Below are positions 24,740-33,901 of a stretch of DNA of 64,000 nucleotides, in pieces. This DNA comes from CAG-1138 sp964495385. GTDB taxonomy: Bacteria; Bacillota; Clostridia; Christensenellales; CAG-917. Position numbers and translations under genes: made by a program. Below the pieces are notes generated by a model, which saw only the letters and a program-made list of their open reading frames with translations, was not told where the DNA came from and ran no database searches. Where the stretch lies: assembly GCA_964495385.1 (NCBI GenBank), contig CAZBVO010000001.1, positions 60,794-124,793 of the forward strand, in the 5' to 3' direction. Numbering within the stretch: position 1 is the first letter of the stretch; the number at the start of each line of letters is the position of its first letter.

Positions 24740-24871
24740 CACAATTGTTTCATTCAAGCCTCATTTAATTTTACGCCTTAAAGCAATCCCCCTATTGTTT
24801 TGTTGATTCCGCTCCGAAACTTAACATTTCATTGAATATCTTACAAAATCGCTCCAATGCTTTTTTTGCAC

Positions 24872-24903
24872 AAAAAAACCGCGAGGCGTACCTCGCGGTT
24901 TTT
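24872..24903 (-). terminator. Terminator after the 646-residue membrane-anchored protein gene
   Basis: Minus strand: stem AAAAACCGCGAGG / CCTCGCGGTTTTT, loop TACG, T7. Confidence 0.92.
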
Positions 24904-24918
24904 GTTAAAGTTGTTTGA

Positions 24919-26859
24919 TTATTCTTCTTCGTATGCGATGAAGCTACCTGCAACTTCGGTCCAATCTGCGTTGACTTTTTCGACCGTTTCAGGGTTTGCA
25001 TTCTCTTTACCGTAGAAGAAAACGTAGTAGTAATCGAACAAGCCGTTTACTTCGAAGCCTGCCGCTTTACCCAGCCAGTTTTCCTTTTGGCGAACGGATT
25101 TGTAGCTGCCGTCTTTCCAAAGGGTGATGTCGTAGTTGACGTATTGATACTGAGCGGTAGGATCGCCTGCGCCGTCTCTTACGCCCTGGAGGCTGTTTTT
25201 GACTGCCTTAGGGATTTCTGTGCCTTCGCCCTTAGCGTCCAATTCCATGTGAATTTCGAACTTGCCGTCAACGTAAGCAACGTATGCCACCGTAACGGTG
25301 TCCAAATCCAGTACGTTTACACCGAAGGTGTAGCAAGTCACGTCGCCATCTGCTTCGCCGTAAGTGAGTTGTTCAGGCGAGGACGGAGTTCTCTCGGTGA
25401 GTGCATCCTGGTCGACGTCAGTGTACCAAGGAACGGTGTATTTGCCGTTTTCGATGCCGGCCGATTTGGTTTTTTGTGCAAGCACGGTGTCTCTGGTGTC
25501 GTCAAGATACTTTCTTTCGCCGTATTCCAAAGGCAACAACGATTTCAAGCTTGGCATCGTGTCAACCAACAAACTGTTGCGGATGGTGTGGATTTCGGTC
25601 AAAGTGAAGTAGGAGCCGCTCTTTCTGAATTCCATCGAAGTAAGGTCGATTGCGTTGTCCAAGCCTGCTGCGACGTTGGAGGTTGCGGCGTTCATATAGT
25701 TGCCGCTGTAATCGGCCATGACGTAGTTGTAGTTTGCTTTATAGTACAAAGCAAGGGCAAGCTTTTTGAGAGCGTCGGTGCTGACGTGAGCGTTCTGCTG
25801 TGCTTCGGTGAGGTCGTCCCATTTGACGTCGGTGAGGTCGGTAGGAACAGTTACGGTCAATTCTTCACCGGTGTACGGATTGATTACGGTAAGGTCGTTT
25901 CCGATAAGGGCGGCATCACTGTAAGCTTCGCCGTCGAGTTTTGCGTCGGTGTCCCAAGGAGCGGCCGTTTCGTAAAGATTGAGGTAAGCGTATCTGTCGC
26001 CGACAATCTGGTTGTATTCAGGAAGTTTGACTGCGGTTACGTCTTCAAACAAAATGTCTTCCACTTCGTCTTCGGATGCTTCCAGTTCTTCAACGGAAGC
26101 GAAAATGTAAGTTTCCGTGCCGGTGTATTTGACAAATCTGTAGGTTGCGCCTTCGTACGGCTCCTCACTGTCACCGTAAACATCGCCGTCGTCGGACATT
26201 GCATAGCCTTCGCCTTCGATGTAAGCAATGACGTATTCTACGCCGCCGTAAGTGTAAACGGTGGCATATCTGCCGTTTTCAACGTCATACGGTACGGAAG
26301 CGGTTTGAGTTTCGTAAACGACTTCCATTTCGTCCAAAGCAAACTGCGAATAGGTGCCCTTAGAGTTTTCCTGTCTTACGGTGGTCATACTGCTCGGATC
26401 GGACTTGTAATCGGAGGTTTTTGCCCAAAGATAAAGTGCGTCGGCGTCATACCCGTCTTCAATAGAAACAAGTTTATCACCGTTTACGGTAACGTATCCC
26501 GTTTCGCCTGCGGTTTTAGAAGAACAGAACACCTGAACGTACTGTTCGCCGTCTTCTGCGTTACGATAAACGTAAACGTAGCTGCCGTTGCCGCGATACA
26601 TGTAGGTTCCGGTATCTTTTTTGTGACGTGCCTGCTGATAAACAACGTGGCCGTTGCCGTCGGTTTTTTCGTTCACTTTGTAAGTGGAGCCGTTAAGCCC
26701 GAGGCCCCAAGGGTCCGAACTTGCAACACTGCCACCGTTGGTGGTGATACCCAAAATGAGGTTGATTAAAGACATCGGAACAATGCCGATGGCCAGTGAA
26801 ACTATGATAAGGATGACAGAGGCAATAACACTGCCTACGCCCAATCTTTTCTTGCTCAT
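24919..26859 (-). CDS. Membrane-anchored extracytoplasmic protein of unknown function
   Basis: I do not recognise this 646-residue protein. A short basic N-terminus is followed by one long hydrophobic segment (about residues 9-38, 'VGSVIASVILIIVSLAIGIV'), then a Tyr/Asp/Glu-rich, beta-like outer region with no cysteine clusters or repeats that I can see. Its C-terminus is acidic (YEEE). It probably acts outside the membrane while held by the N-terminal segment. It has its own promoter and terminator, so it is a single-gene unit, and it lies between two giant surface proteins. The ATG at 26859 has GGAAGG upstream. Confidence 0.8.
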   Translation of the reverse strand: MSKKRLGVGSVIASVILIIVSLAIGIVPMSLINLILGITTNGGSVASSDPWGLGLNGSTYKVNEKTDGNGHVVYQQARHKKDTGTYMYRGNGSYVYVYRNAEDGEQYVQVFCSSKTAGETGYVTVNGDKLVSIEDGYDADALYLWAKTSDYKSDPSSMTTVRQENSKGTYSQFALDEMEVVYETQTASVPYDVENGRYATVYTYGGVEYVIAYIEGEGYAMSDDGDVYGDSEEPYEGATYRFVKYTGTETYIFASVEELEASEDEVEDILFEDVTAVKLPEYNQIVGDRYAYLNLYETAAPWDTDAKLDGEAYSDAALIGNDLTVINPYTGEELTVTVPTDLTDVKWDDLTEAQQNAHVSTDALKKLALALYYKANYNYVMADYSGNYMNAATSNVAAGLDNAIDLTSMEFRKSGSYFTLTEIHTIRNSLLVDTMPSLKSLLPLEYGERKYLDDTRDTVLAQKTKSAGIENGKYTVPWYTDVDQDALTERTPSSPEQLTYGEADGDVTCYTFGVNVLDLDTVTVAYVAYVDGKFEIHMELDAKGEGTEIPKAVKNSLQGVRDGAGDPTAQYQYVNYDITLWKDGSYKSVRQKENWLGKAAGFEVNGLFDYYYVFFYGKENANPETVEKVNADWTEVAGSFIAYEEE

Positions 26860-26913
26860 ACTTTACCTTCCAATAATAATTTATGATGCGCATACATTAC
26901 TGCATACGAACTT

Positions 26914-26942
26914 ATTATATCTTAAATTGTCGATTTTTGCAA
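26914..26942 (-). promoter_or_regulatory. Promoter of the 646-residue membrane-anchored protein gene
   Basis: Minus strand: TTGCAA (26937-26942), 17-nt spacer, TATAAT (26914-26919); same hexamers and spacing as the pgk promoter. An inverted repeat CAAGCGG / CCGCTTG lies directly upstream. Confidence 0.85.
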
Positions 26943-27028
26943 GCGGTATGACCGTGTATTATTGCCGCTTGGGCATATTTTTTGTACTTTATTATAGATA
27001 ATTATATATTTTCGATATAAATAACAAT

Positions 27029-27054
27029 GCGACCGCCCCGTTTAGAGCAGTCGC
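27029..27054 (-). terminator. Terminator-like hairpin after the GLUG protein gene
   Basis: Minus strand: stem GCGACTGCTC / GGGCGGTCGC (two G-T pairs), loop about 6 nt. The following tract ATTGTTATTT is only moderately T-rich. Confidence 0.55.
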
Positions 27055-27067
27055 AAAATTAAGTTGT

Positions 27068-30000
27068 TTAATTTAAATCGTCGTCGTCATCCGGATCGTA
27101 GTTGTCGACGTCGTCGTCATCGTGAGGTTTTGCCGGTTGCGAATTCATCGGCGGACGCATAGCGGAAGCGTTGCCTCCGTTGACGAACGTGTTGATGCGA
27201 GGCCCCTGTTGAGGCTGTGTCGGCTGAACACCAAGCTGCTGAGCCGTTGTCGGACCTTGCGGATTCGTGCCGCCCTGAGGGTTCTGAATGCCCGTGCCGT
27301 TCAATCCCATAAGCGAAGCGGTGTTCACCGTTGCGGTTGCGGCGGCATCGGCCATTTCGGACTTGTATTTTTCGCCCTTCATTTCGGAAATAATCTTCTT
27401 GACGCTTTCGTTAGGCTGCGCCCTCATAACCAGCACGACTGCCACGATAAAGGCCAACAGCAACAAGGTTACGCCCAAAGCGATAAACCATTCGACAACC
27501 GTGTATCCGTTTTTGTCGATGTCGATGTGAACGGAAACGTTGTTGTTCAAAATGAGGTCTTCCGCAAAGAACTTGCCGTCAATTTGAAGCACCCATTCCT
27601 GCGAGCTTTCGTAGTACTTATATTCTTTTCCGCCAACCGTATAGGTCCACACGCCTGCGTTGTAAACAGGTGCGCCGTTGTCGTCGGCAAAAGCGTTAAG
27701 CCCCAGGCCCGAGACGGTAACTTCGGTGATTGTGTACCCCAGTTTTGCCGTTGCGGTTACCGTTTGCAAACTGCCAACCGAACCCGTTGTCGCCGAAACT
27801 ACGAGGTTTATGGCTTCGGTGTCGGTGGTCGTGCAAGCAAGTGTGCGCTCTGCCGGTGCGAAAACCGCAACTATGACGCAGTTGTCCTGAATATCGGTGA
27901 GCAAATAGGTGCGTTCGGTCGAGACAGGCACGTTGTTTTGCACCCAATATTTAAATTCGTAATTGCTGCCTTTGGTGTAAGCGGTCATGGACACCGAGCC
28001 GCCTCTTATAACCTTCTTGGCGGTGTACTCGACGTAGCCGTACGAGGAATCGTTTGCCGAAATATCCACGGTGAAGGTGGTTTCAGGCACAACCGTTTGA
28101 CTGCCGCCGCCGATTTCCTCGGCCAATGCCGTGATGGAAATATCGCGGGAAATCGTTATGGTAAACGATTCGGTTTCGGCCTCGTAGTCGCTGCCGTTGA
28201 CCTGCCAGCCGGCAAAGCGATAGCCGTCTTTTGCCGTAAAGGTGAAGGTGATTCTGTCTCCGAGGTTGTACTCGGTTTTGAGAGGCGAGCAAGTGATTTC
28301 GCCGCCGCTCACCGTCTTGATTTCGACTGTGAAGGTTTTTTCGGTTGCCCTTGCTTCCAAAACGATGTCGGAAGATATGACGAAGTCATAGTTTACGCTG
28401 CTGCTGATTTTTGCGCCCGTTGCGGCATTGTACCAGCCGTCAAATTCGTATCCCGACTTGGTTTCGGCATAAATGCTGACGTTGTCGCCGTTGTAGTAAA
28501 ATTCTTCTTCGCCGCCAACCGTCTTGATGCCGTTGCCTGCCCTGAGCGACACGGTGTAAGTTGCCGTTTCGGATGCGGTCGAAACAAACACCGCAACCAA
28601 TCTGTCGTCTGCGCCGACTATGGTGTGAACGTAGGTCGAAGTCTTAACGGTTTCGGTTCCGTCGGAAGTGGTGACCTGCCAATGGCTGAATCTGTAACCC
28701 GAGTTTGCCGAAGCCTGCACTGTAATTTGGTCGCCGACGTAAAGTTGCAAGTTGGCGTTTTTGGCGGTTACCGTGCCGTATTTTGAATTGTTTACGGTCA
28801 AAGTCGGCACAACCGGACTTCTGCCGATATGCAGGTTGATGCCCGTAAACTGCGTGATGCCGTCAAATTCGAGCAGGTAAACGGTGTAAACGTCGTCGCC
28901 AACCGTTTCCACCCTTTCGGTGTAGTCGGAGCAATCGAACTGCGTAAAGTCGAGGCTGTAGTTCGGCGCTACTTTGACGTAAACCGCCACTTTGCTGCCG
29001 TTTTCGACGTTGACCGACGAAGGATTGCCTAAAACGCGGTCGTTATTTACGGAATAAACGTAAGCGTCACCCACTTCGGAAGTGAAGTTTTTGTTTACGG
29101 TTACGTTCCACAAGCTGACGTTGTCGGCATAAACGGAAGTAGCGTTGTTCTTGCCGAAAACGTATTTGCAAACCACAAAGTGCTTGCCGGTGCCGTCGAT
29201 GTCGCGATCGGACCAGAAGTTGACGCCTTCAACAAAGGCTCCTGCGCCGAAATCGCTTATTTCGTCGCCGCCCTCTGCCGTCAGCCAGCCTTTAAACTTG
29301 GAGCTGCCGAGATGGAATGCTATGTAAATTTCTTTGTTCAGTTCGCCCGAAAGCGTGTTGCCGGACGGTACGCGCGAATAGGTGCCTTCGAGAGCATCGC
29401 TGTACATAAAGTAGTTGCTGTCGAAACTCTTGGTGGAAAGGGATACGTAGTACTGAACCTTTTCAAAGCCGACCGTGAAGTTGTCGCCGTCCTTAGGCTG
29501 AATGGAAGTTACGTTTTGATTGCCGCGTCTGATAACCGTTTTGTAGCCGTCCTGGGCAGATATATCGGTAAACAGCGTGCCGCCTTCGATAACCAAAGTG
29601 TAGGTTTTGCCTTCTTCCCACACGAAGGAATCGCCGATGCAGCTCTGCTCCGCCTGCTCGACGCCGTCGATTGCGGAAACCACTGCAAATTTGTTGCTTG
29701 CGTTTACTTTAAAGGTGCCGCCTTCGAGACTTCCGATTTTAAGATTGAAAGTCCTTACGTCCTCGTAAAACGCCCTTACCAGATATTCGCTCTTGTTGAT
29801 TCCGTCAGGAATTGCTTTGGAATAATAGTAGTAGCCGTTTTCGTAATATGCGCCGCTCGCCTTATCGCCCTTGAGGTTGTCGTATAAAACGTCGTCAACC
29901 CACGTCGTGCCCGCGTTGGTGCTGTACTGCCACTTGAACAGACGGTAAGCATCCGAAGACGCCTTTGTGCGAACGAGAACCTCGGTGCCGCATTCAACCA

Positions 30001-31837
30001 AATTGTTGCGTCCGGTCAGCACTTTGAAAGCGCCGCCGTCCAAGGAGGTTTCGATGCTGCCGTAGTCGTTGCTGTTTAAGATTACCGCCAAATAAGCGGT
30101 TTTCTTTTGCCACTCAACCGAAACGGTGACGTCGGACCTTACGGTGAAGCTGTACGTTTCGCCGCGGCTTATTTCGTTGTACTTAACGTCCTTGCCTGCG
30201 CCGTCGGTAACGGTGATTTTCAAAAATTCGTAATATTTGTCCGGTTTTACGGTAAATTCAACCACGCTGCCGTAGTCTTTCACGAAGTCGTTTTCGTCGC
30301 CGTCAACTCGGCCGCCGACGTTTATTACGCCCTCGCAGCTGTTGGAAATGACAACGCTGTATTGTTTAGGTTTAAAACCGAATTTGACGGTAACGTCCGC
30401 ATCCGGCACTGTCATGGTGTAAGACGAATCGGTAACTTCTGCCAACTTGTCTTCGCCGCCGACGGTAAATTCGCCCAGTTTGCGGCCGGTAGGCACGGCA
30501 AAACTAAGGTCGATTTTGTTGCCTTTGACAAATTTCATACCGCCCTTGTAGTTCAAGAGGTCGGAATCGCCGTTTTCTTTACCGCCGAGTTCGACTTCGA
30601 CAAAATACACGGTAACGTAGCTGCCTTCATACTTCGACAGGAAATCAGGATAGCTTCCGAAGACGTCGGAATCGGCCTTGGAGAGGTCGATGATCCACTG
30701 TCCGTTGAAGTTCCAGCCGTATTTGTTTACTTCGGCAGGGTTTTTAAGCTGAGCCCTCGTGAGACCTTTTGCCTGCGAAGACGTGAGCGACGTGCCGTTT
30801 TGATACGGATGAATGACGTCGCCGGCATTTTTATTTTCGGACGAATAGAGGCACTTCGAAAAACCTACGTTGCTGTCGACGAGGTTGTTGGAAGTAAAGC
30901 TGCCGAAAACGTCGGTGGTTGCGCCCTCGGAGTCGACGGAATAATCGATTACGCCTGCAAAATAGCAGAAGTTGAAATCGAATTTTCTGGTGACTCTGCG
31001 GCCGTTTTCTTCAAACTCGTTCAATTCGAGCTTGCCCAGCAAACCGCCGAGATGGTTTTTGAAGGAGTCACTGCCCTTTACTTCGGACAGACTGTAGCAA
31101 TATTCCATCGTCCTGTTTGTCATGTCCAACATGTAGTCGCCTACGATGCCGCCCGCAAAACCCGGAGAGGACAAATTGCCGTAGCTTACGTTGACGGTAT
31201 TGTCGGTGCGAATATAGCGCAAAACGCAATCGTTTGCGTTGCCCACAAGGCCGCCTACGTTGTTTTTGCCACTTACCGTGCCGCCGTCTACGGTGACGTT
31301 GTCAAACGAACTGCCTATTGCTACGCCGGCCAAACTGCCGACGTTTGAAACGCGATAGCCCGCACTCAACGAGCCCGGCGCTTCCGCATTGACGTTTTTG
31401 AGAGTGAGATTTTTGAAAGAGGCGTTTTGAACTTTTCCGAAAAGGCCTGCGCCGGTATCGGAATCGGAAACGGTTACGTTGACGTTAAGCAAAGCATGTC
31501 CGTTGCCGTCAAAGGTACCGGCAAAGACAACGGTTTTGTTTCGGCCGATAGGATAAAACCCTTCTACGTCCGAAAAGTCGACGTCGTTTTCCAACACGAA
31601 ATGCCCCGAAGCGGTTGCAGCGAGGTTGTCGTCAAGCCATTTGAAGTTCTCGACCGAAGTTATGCGATACGGATCGCCTGCCGTACCCGAACCGGACGGA
31701 GCAACCCCCGTCATTGCCGAATAATCGGTCAGCGCAAAAGCCTTGTTCGTATCGACGGTGCACAAGCCTGCGGCAAAAGTTGCCGAAAACAGCACTACGG
31801 CGGCGAAAACAGACAAAAGTTTCAAAAGTTTTTTCAT
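27068..31837 (-). CDS. Giant surface protein: GLUG repeats, InlB-like repeats, C-terminal membrane segment and acidic cytoplasmic tail
   Basis: The 1589-residue protein starts with a signal peptide (MKKLLKLLSVFAAVVLFSAT), chosen over an earlier in-frame ATG. An N-terminal beta-helix-like part with GLUG-type repeats follows ('VGSLAGVAIGS', 'VGGLVGNANDC', 'AGGIVGDY'). The middle holds repeats of the 'GYxFxGWxxxxG' type, related to InlB B-repeats. Near residues 1446-1471 is a single membrane segment, followed by about 115 residues rich in Q, P, N and finally a run of Asp (DNYDPDDDDD). This predicts an adhesin-like outer part and a cytoplasmic tail instead of a sortase motif. The ligand is unknown. 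Confidence 0.88.
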   Translation of the reverse strand: MKKLLKLLSVFAAVVLFSATFAAGLCTVDTNKAFALTDYSAMTGVAPSGSGTAGDPYRITSVENFKWLDDNLAATASGHFVLENDVDFSDVEGFYPIGRNKTVVFAGTFDGNGHALLNVNVTVSDSDTGAGLFGKVQNASFKNLTLKNVNAEAPGSLSAGYRVSNVGSLAGVAIGSSFDNVTVDGGTVSGKNNVGGLVGNANDCVLRYIRTDNTVNVSYGNLSSPGFAGGIVGDYMLDMTNRTMEYCYSLSEVKGSDSFKNHLGGLLGKLELNEFEENGRRVTRKFDFNFCYFAGVIDYSVDSEGATTDVFGSFTSNNLVDSNVGFSKCLYSSENKNAGDVIHPYQNGTSLTSSQAKGLTRAQLKNPAEVNKYGWNFNGQWIIDLSKADSDVFGSYPDFLSKYEGSYVTVYFVEVELGGKENGDSDLLNYKGGMKFVKGNKIDLSFAVPTGRKLGEFTVGGEDKLAEVTDSSYTMTVPDADVTVKFGFKPKQYSVVISNSCEGVINVGGRVDGDENDFVKDYGSVVEFTVKPDKYYEFLKITVTDGAGKDVKYNEISRGETYSFTVRSDVTVSVEWQKKTAYLAVILNSNDYGSIETSLDGGAFKVLTGRNNLVECGTEVLVRTKASSDAYRLFKWQYSTNAGTTWVDDVLYDNLKGDKASGAYYENGYYYYSKAIPDGINKSEYLVRAFYEDVRTFNLKIGSLEGGTFKVNASNKFAVVSAIDGVEQAEQSCIGDSFVWEEGKTYTLVIEGGTLFTDISAQDGYKTVIRRGNQNVTSIQPKDGDNFTVGFEKVQYYVSLSTKSFDSNYFMYSDALEGTYSRVPSGNTLSGELNKEIYIAFHLGSSKFKGWLTAEGGDEISDFGAGAFVEGVNFWSDRDIDGTGKHFVVCKYVFGKNNATSVYADNVSLWNVTVNKNFTSEVGDAYVYSVNNDRVLGNPSSVNVENGSKVAVYVKVAPNYSLDFTQFDCSDYTERVETVGDDVYTVYLLEFDGITQFTGINLHIGRSPVVPTLTVNNSKYGTVTAKNANLQLYVGDQITVQASANSGYRFSHWQVTTSDGTETVKTSTYVHTIVGADDRLVAVFVSTASETATYTVSLRAGNGIKTVGGEEEFYYNGDNVSIYAETKSGYEFDGWYNAATGAKISSSVNYDFVISSDIVLEARATEKTFTVEIKTVSGGEITCSPLKTEYNLGDRITFTFTAKDGYRFAGWQVNGSDYEAETESFTITISRDISITALAEEIGGGSQTVVPETTFTVDISANDSSYGYVEYTAKKVIRGGSVSMTAYTKGSNYEFKYWVQNNVPVSTERTYLLTDIQDNCVIVAVFAPAERTLACTTTDTEAINLVVSATTGSVGSLQTVTATAKLGYTITEVTVSGLGLNAFADDNGAPVYNAGVWTYTVGGKEYKYYESSQEWVLQIDGKFFAEDLILNNNVSVHIDIDKNGYTVVEWFIALGVTLLLLAFIVAVVLVMRAQPNESVKKIISEMKGEKYKSEMADAAATATVNTASLMGLNGTGIQNPQGGTNPQGPTTAQQLGVQPTQPQQGPRINTFVNGGNASAMRPPMNSQPAKPHDDDDVDNYDPDDDDDLN

Positions 31838-31917
31838 AAAAAGTACCCCTTTGTTTAACGCATTCAACGTGTATGCGCACGCGAAACGCGCCCGCTCCAA
31901 GTTCTTATACATCATAT

Positions 31918-31947
31918 ATTATAATTGTTCGACACCGAAAATGTCAA
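31918..31947 (-). promoter_or_regulatory. Promoter of the GLUG surface protein gene
   Basis: Minus strand: TTGACA (31942-31947), 18-nt spacer, TATAAT (31918-31923), with a leader of about 75 nt. Confidence 0.85.
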
Positions 31948-31969
31948 CAGTATGTGCCGTCAAAAACTC

Positions 31970-31999
31970 AAAAAAAAGGCAAACCCGTCAGGATTTGCC
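31970..31999 (-). terminator. Terminator after pckG
   Basis: Minus strand: stem GGCAAATCC / GGGTTTGCC (one T-G pair), loop TGAC, followed by eight T. Confidence 0.9.
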
Positions 32000-32020
32000 C
32001 TTTTTAAGACTGTTTGTCGG

Positions 32021-33802
32021 TTATTTTTCGAGGTTTGCTTTGAGTTTAGCAAGCTCTGCAGAAAGTTCCGCCGGCAAGTGAGTACCGAACTTTTTGTAGA
32101 ATTCGGTGATGCCTTCGGCTTCGTTTTTCCAGGTTTCTCTGTCGATGGTGAGAAGACCTTTAACGGTGTCGACGGTGACGGAAGGATCGATGCCTTCGAG
32201 GTTGATATCTTCGGCTTTAGGAACAAAACCGATAGGGCTTACGTCTGCGTCTACTGCGTCTTCGCAACGTTGCAAAATCCAGTCGAGAACACGCATGTTG
32301 TCGCCGAAGCCCGGCCAAATGAAGTGACCTTCGTCATCGGTACGGAACCAGTTGACGTTGAAGATCTTAGGTTGATGTTTAATCTTCTTGCCCATTTCGA
32401 TCCAGTGAGCGAAATAGTCACCCATGTGATATCCGCAGAACGGAAGCATAGCCATAGGATCTCTGCGAACAACACCTACTGCGCCGCTTGCCGCAGCCGT
32501 AGTTTCGGAAGCCATGATGGAGCCTACGAACACGCCGTTGTCCCAATCGGTGGACTGATAAACCAACGGAGCGGTTTTTGCACGGCGGCCGCCGAAGATG
32601 ATTGCGGAAATAGGCACACCGTTAGGAGCCTCGAATTCACTGCTGATGCACGGGCAGTTCTTTGCCGGAGCGGTAAAGCGGCTGTTCGGGTGAGCGGCCT
32701 TTACGCCTTCTGCGCCTTCTACGTCGCGATGCCACGGATTGCCCTTCCAATCGATAAGATATTCAGGTGCCGGCTTGGACAAACCTTCCCACCAAACGGT
32801 GCCGTTTTCAGGATTGTAAGCGACGTTGGTGAAGATTGTGCCTTTTTTGGTGCTTTCCAATGCGTTGAAGTTGGATTTTGCGTTAGTGCCAGGGGCGACG
32901 CCGAAGAATCCCGCTTCAGGGTTGATGGCATAAAGTCTGCCGTCCGCGCCCACTCTGAGCCAAGCGATGTCATCGCCTACCGTGAACACTCTGTAACCCT
33001 TTTCGGTGTAGCACTTAGGAGGGATAAGCATTGCCAGGTTGGTTTTGCCGCAAGCACTCGGGAAAGCAGCCGTAACGTATTTGGTTTCGCCGTTAGGTTT
33101 CTGAACGCCGAGGATGAGCATGTGTTCGGCCATCCAGCCTTCGTTTTTGCCCTGGAAGGAAGCAATACGAAGTGCAAAGCATTTTTTGCCCAGCAAAACG
33201 TTGCCGCCGTAAGCAGAGTTGACGGACCAAATTGCATTGTCTTCAGGGAACTGAACGATATAACGATCGGCTTCGCTGACGTTGCACTTAGCGTGGAATC
33301 CTCTGACAAAATCGTTGCTGTCGCCCAAAACGTCCAAAACGGCTTTGCCTACTCTGGTCATAATGGCCATATTCAAAACGACGTAAATGCTGTCGGTGGT
33401 TTCGATGCCTGCTTTTGCAAACGGACTTCCGACCGCGCCCATGCTGAACGGAATAACGTACATGGTGCGACCTTTCATGCTGTCTTTGGCGATACCACGG
33501 AGAAGTTCGTACATTTTGGACGGTTCCATCCAGTTGTTGGTAGGGCCTGCGTCCTCTTCTTTTTTGGTGCAGATGAAGGTACGGCCTTCAACGCGAGCAA
33601 CGTCGTTAGGAAGCGTGCGATGCAGATAGCAATCAGGCAAAAGCTCGTCGTTAAGCTTAAGCATTTCGCCGCTTTCCACGGCTTCTTTTCTCAGAGCGTC
33701 AAGCTGCTCTTCGCTGCCGTCAATCCAAACGATTTTGTCAGGATTTGTCAAAGCTGCCGCTTCGTCTACAAATGCCAGAACTTTTTTGTTGTTGGTTAAC
33801 AT
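32021..33802 (-). CDS. pckG: Phosphoenolpyruvate carboxykinase (GTP)
   Basis: The enzyme interconverts oxaloacetate and phosphoenolpyruvate with GTP/GDP, linking the C4 pool to gluconeogenesis or, in anaerobes, fixing CO2 for succinate/propionate-type fermentation. The 593-residue protein has the kinase loop 'FPSACGKTNLAMLIPP', the PEP/Mn site region around 'YGGNVLLGKKCFALRIAS' and the C-terminal 'NWFRTDDEGHFIWPGFGDN'. The ATG at 33802 has AGGAGA upstream. It is a single-gene unit ending in a strong terminator. The promoter region (33803-33900) is A/T-rich, but I cannot pick a clear hexamer pair. Confidence 0.96.
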   Translation of the reverse strand: MLTNNKKVLAFVDEAAALTNPDKIVWIDGSEEQLDALRKEAVESGEMLKLNDELLPDCYLHRTLPNDVARVEGRTFICTKKEEDAGPTNNWMEPSKMYELLRGIAKDSMKGRTMYVIPFSMGAVGSPFAKAGIETTDSIYVVLNMAIMTRVGKAVLDVLGDSNDFVRGFHAKCNVSEADRYIVQFPEDNAIWSVNSAYGGNVLLGKKCFALRIASFQGKNEGWMAEHMLILGVQKPNGETKYVTAAFPSACGKTNLAMLIPPKCYTEKGYRVFTVGDDIAWLRVGADGRLYAINPEAGFFGVAPGTNAKSNFNALESTKKGTIFTNVAYNPENGTVWWEGLSKPAPEYLIDWKGNPWHRDVEGAEGVKAAHPNSRFTAPAKNCPCISSEFEAPNGVPISAIIFGGRRAKTAPLVYQSTDWDNGVFVGSIMASETTAAASGAVGVVRRDPMAMLPFCGYHMGDYFAHWIEMGKKIKHQPKIFNVNWFRTDDEGHFIWPGFGDNMRVLDWILQRCEDAVDADVSPIGFVPKAEDINLEGIDPSVTVDTVKGLLTIDRETWKNEAEGITEFYKKFGTHLPAELSAELAKLKANLEK

Positions 33803-33901
33803 AGTCAAATTCTCCTGTAATATATTTTTATTTTTTATCATTTTAAACTGCCGCAAACAGCCCTTTATTGCGTGTTTTTGGCAAATAAAACCAATGTTAT
33901 G

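Larger units (their letters stand above)
24490..24918. other. Intergenic region with structured RNA and flanking terminators
   Basis: 24490-24567 is the untranslated stretch before the EcsC-like gene. 24568-24739 holds the candidate RNA and its promoter. 24872-24903 is the terminator of the next gene. In 24740-24871 I see nothing beyond A/T-rich sequence. Confidence 0.6.

Noticed and set aside
24566..24757. 63-codon minus-strand frame across the structured RNA
   Set aside because: It starts upstream of the predicted transcript start and consists of the hairpin and terminator sequence.
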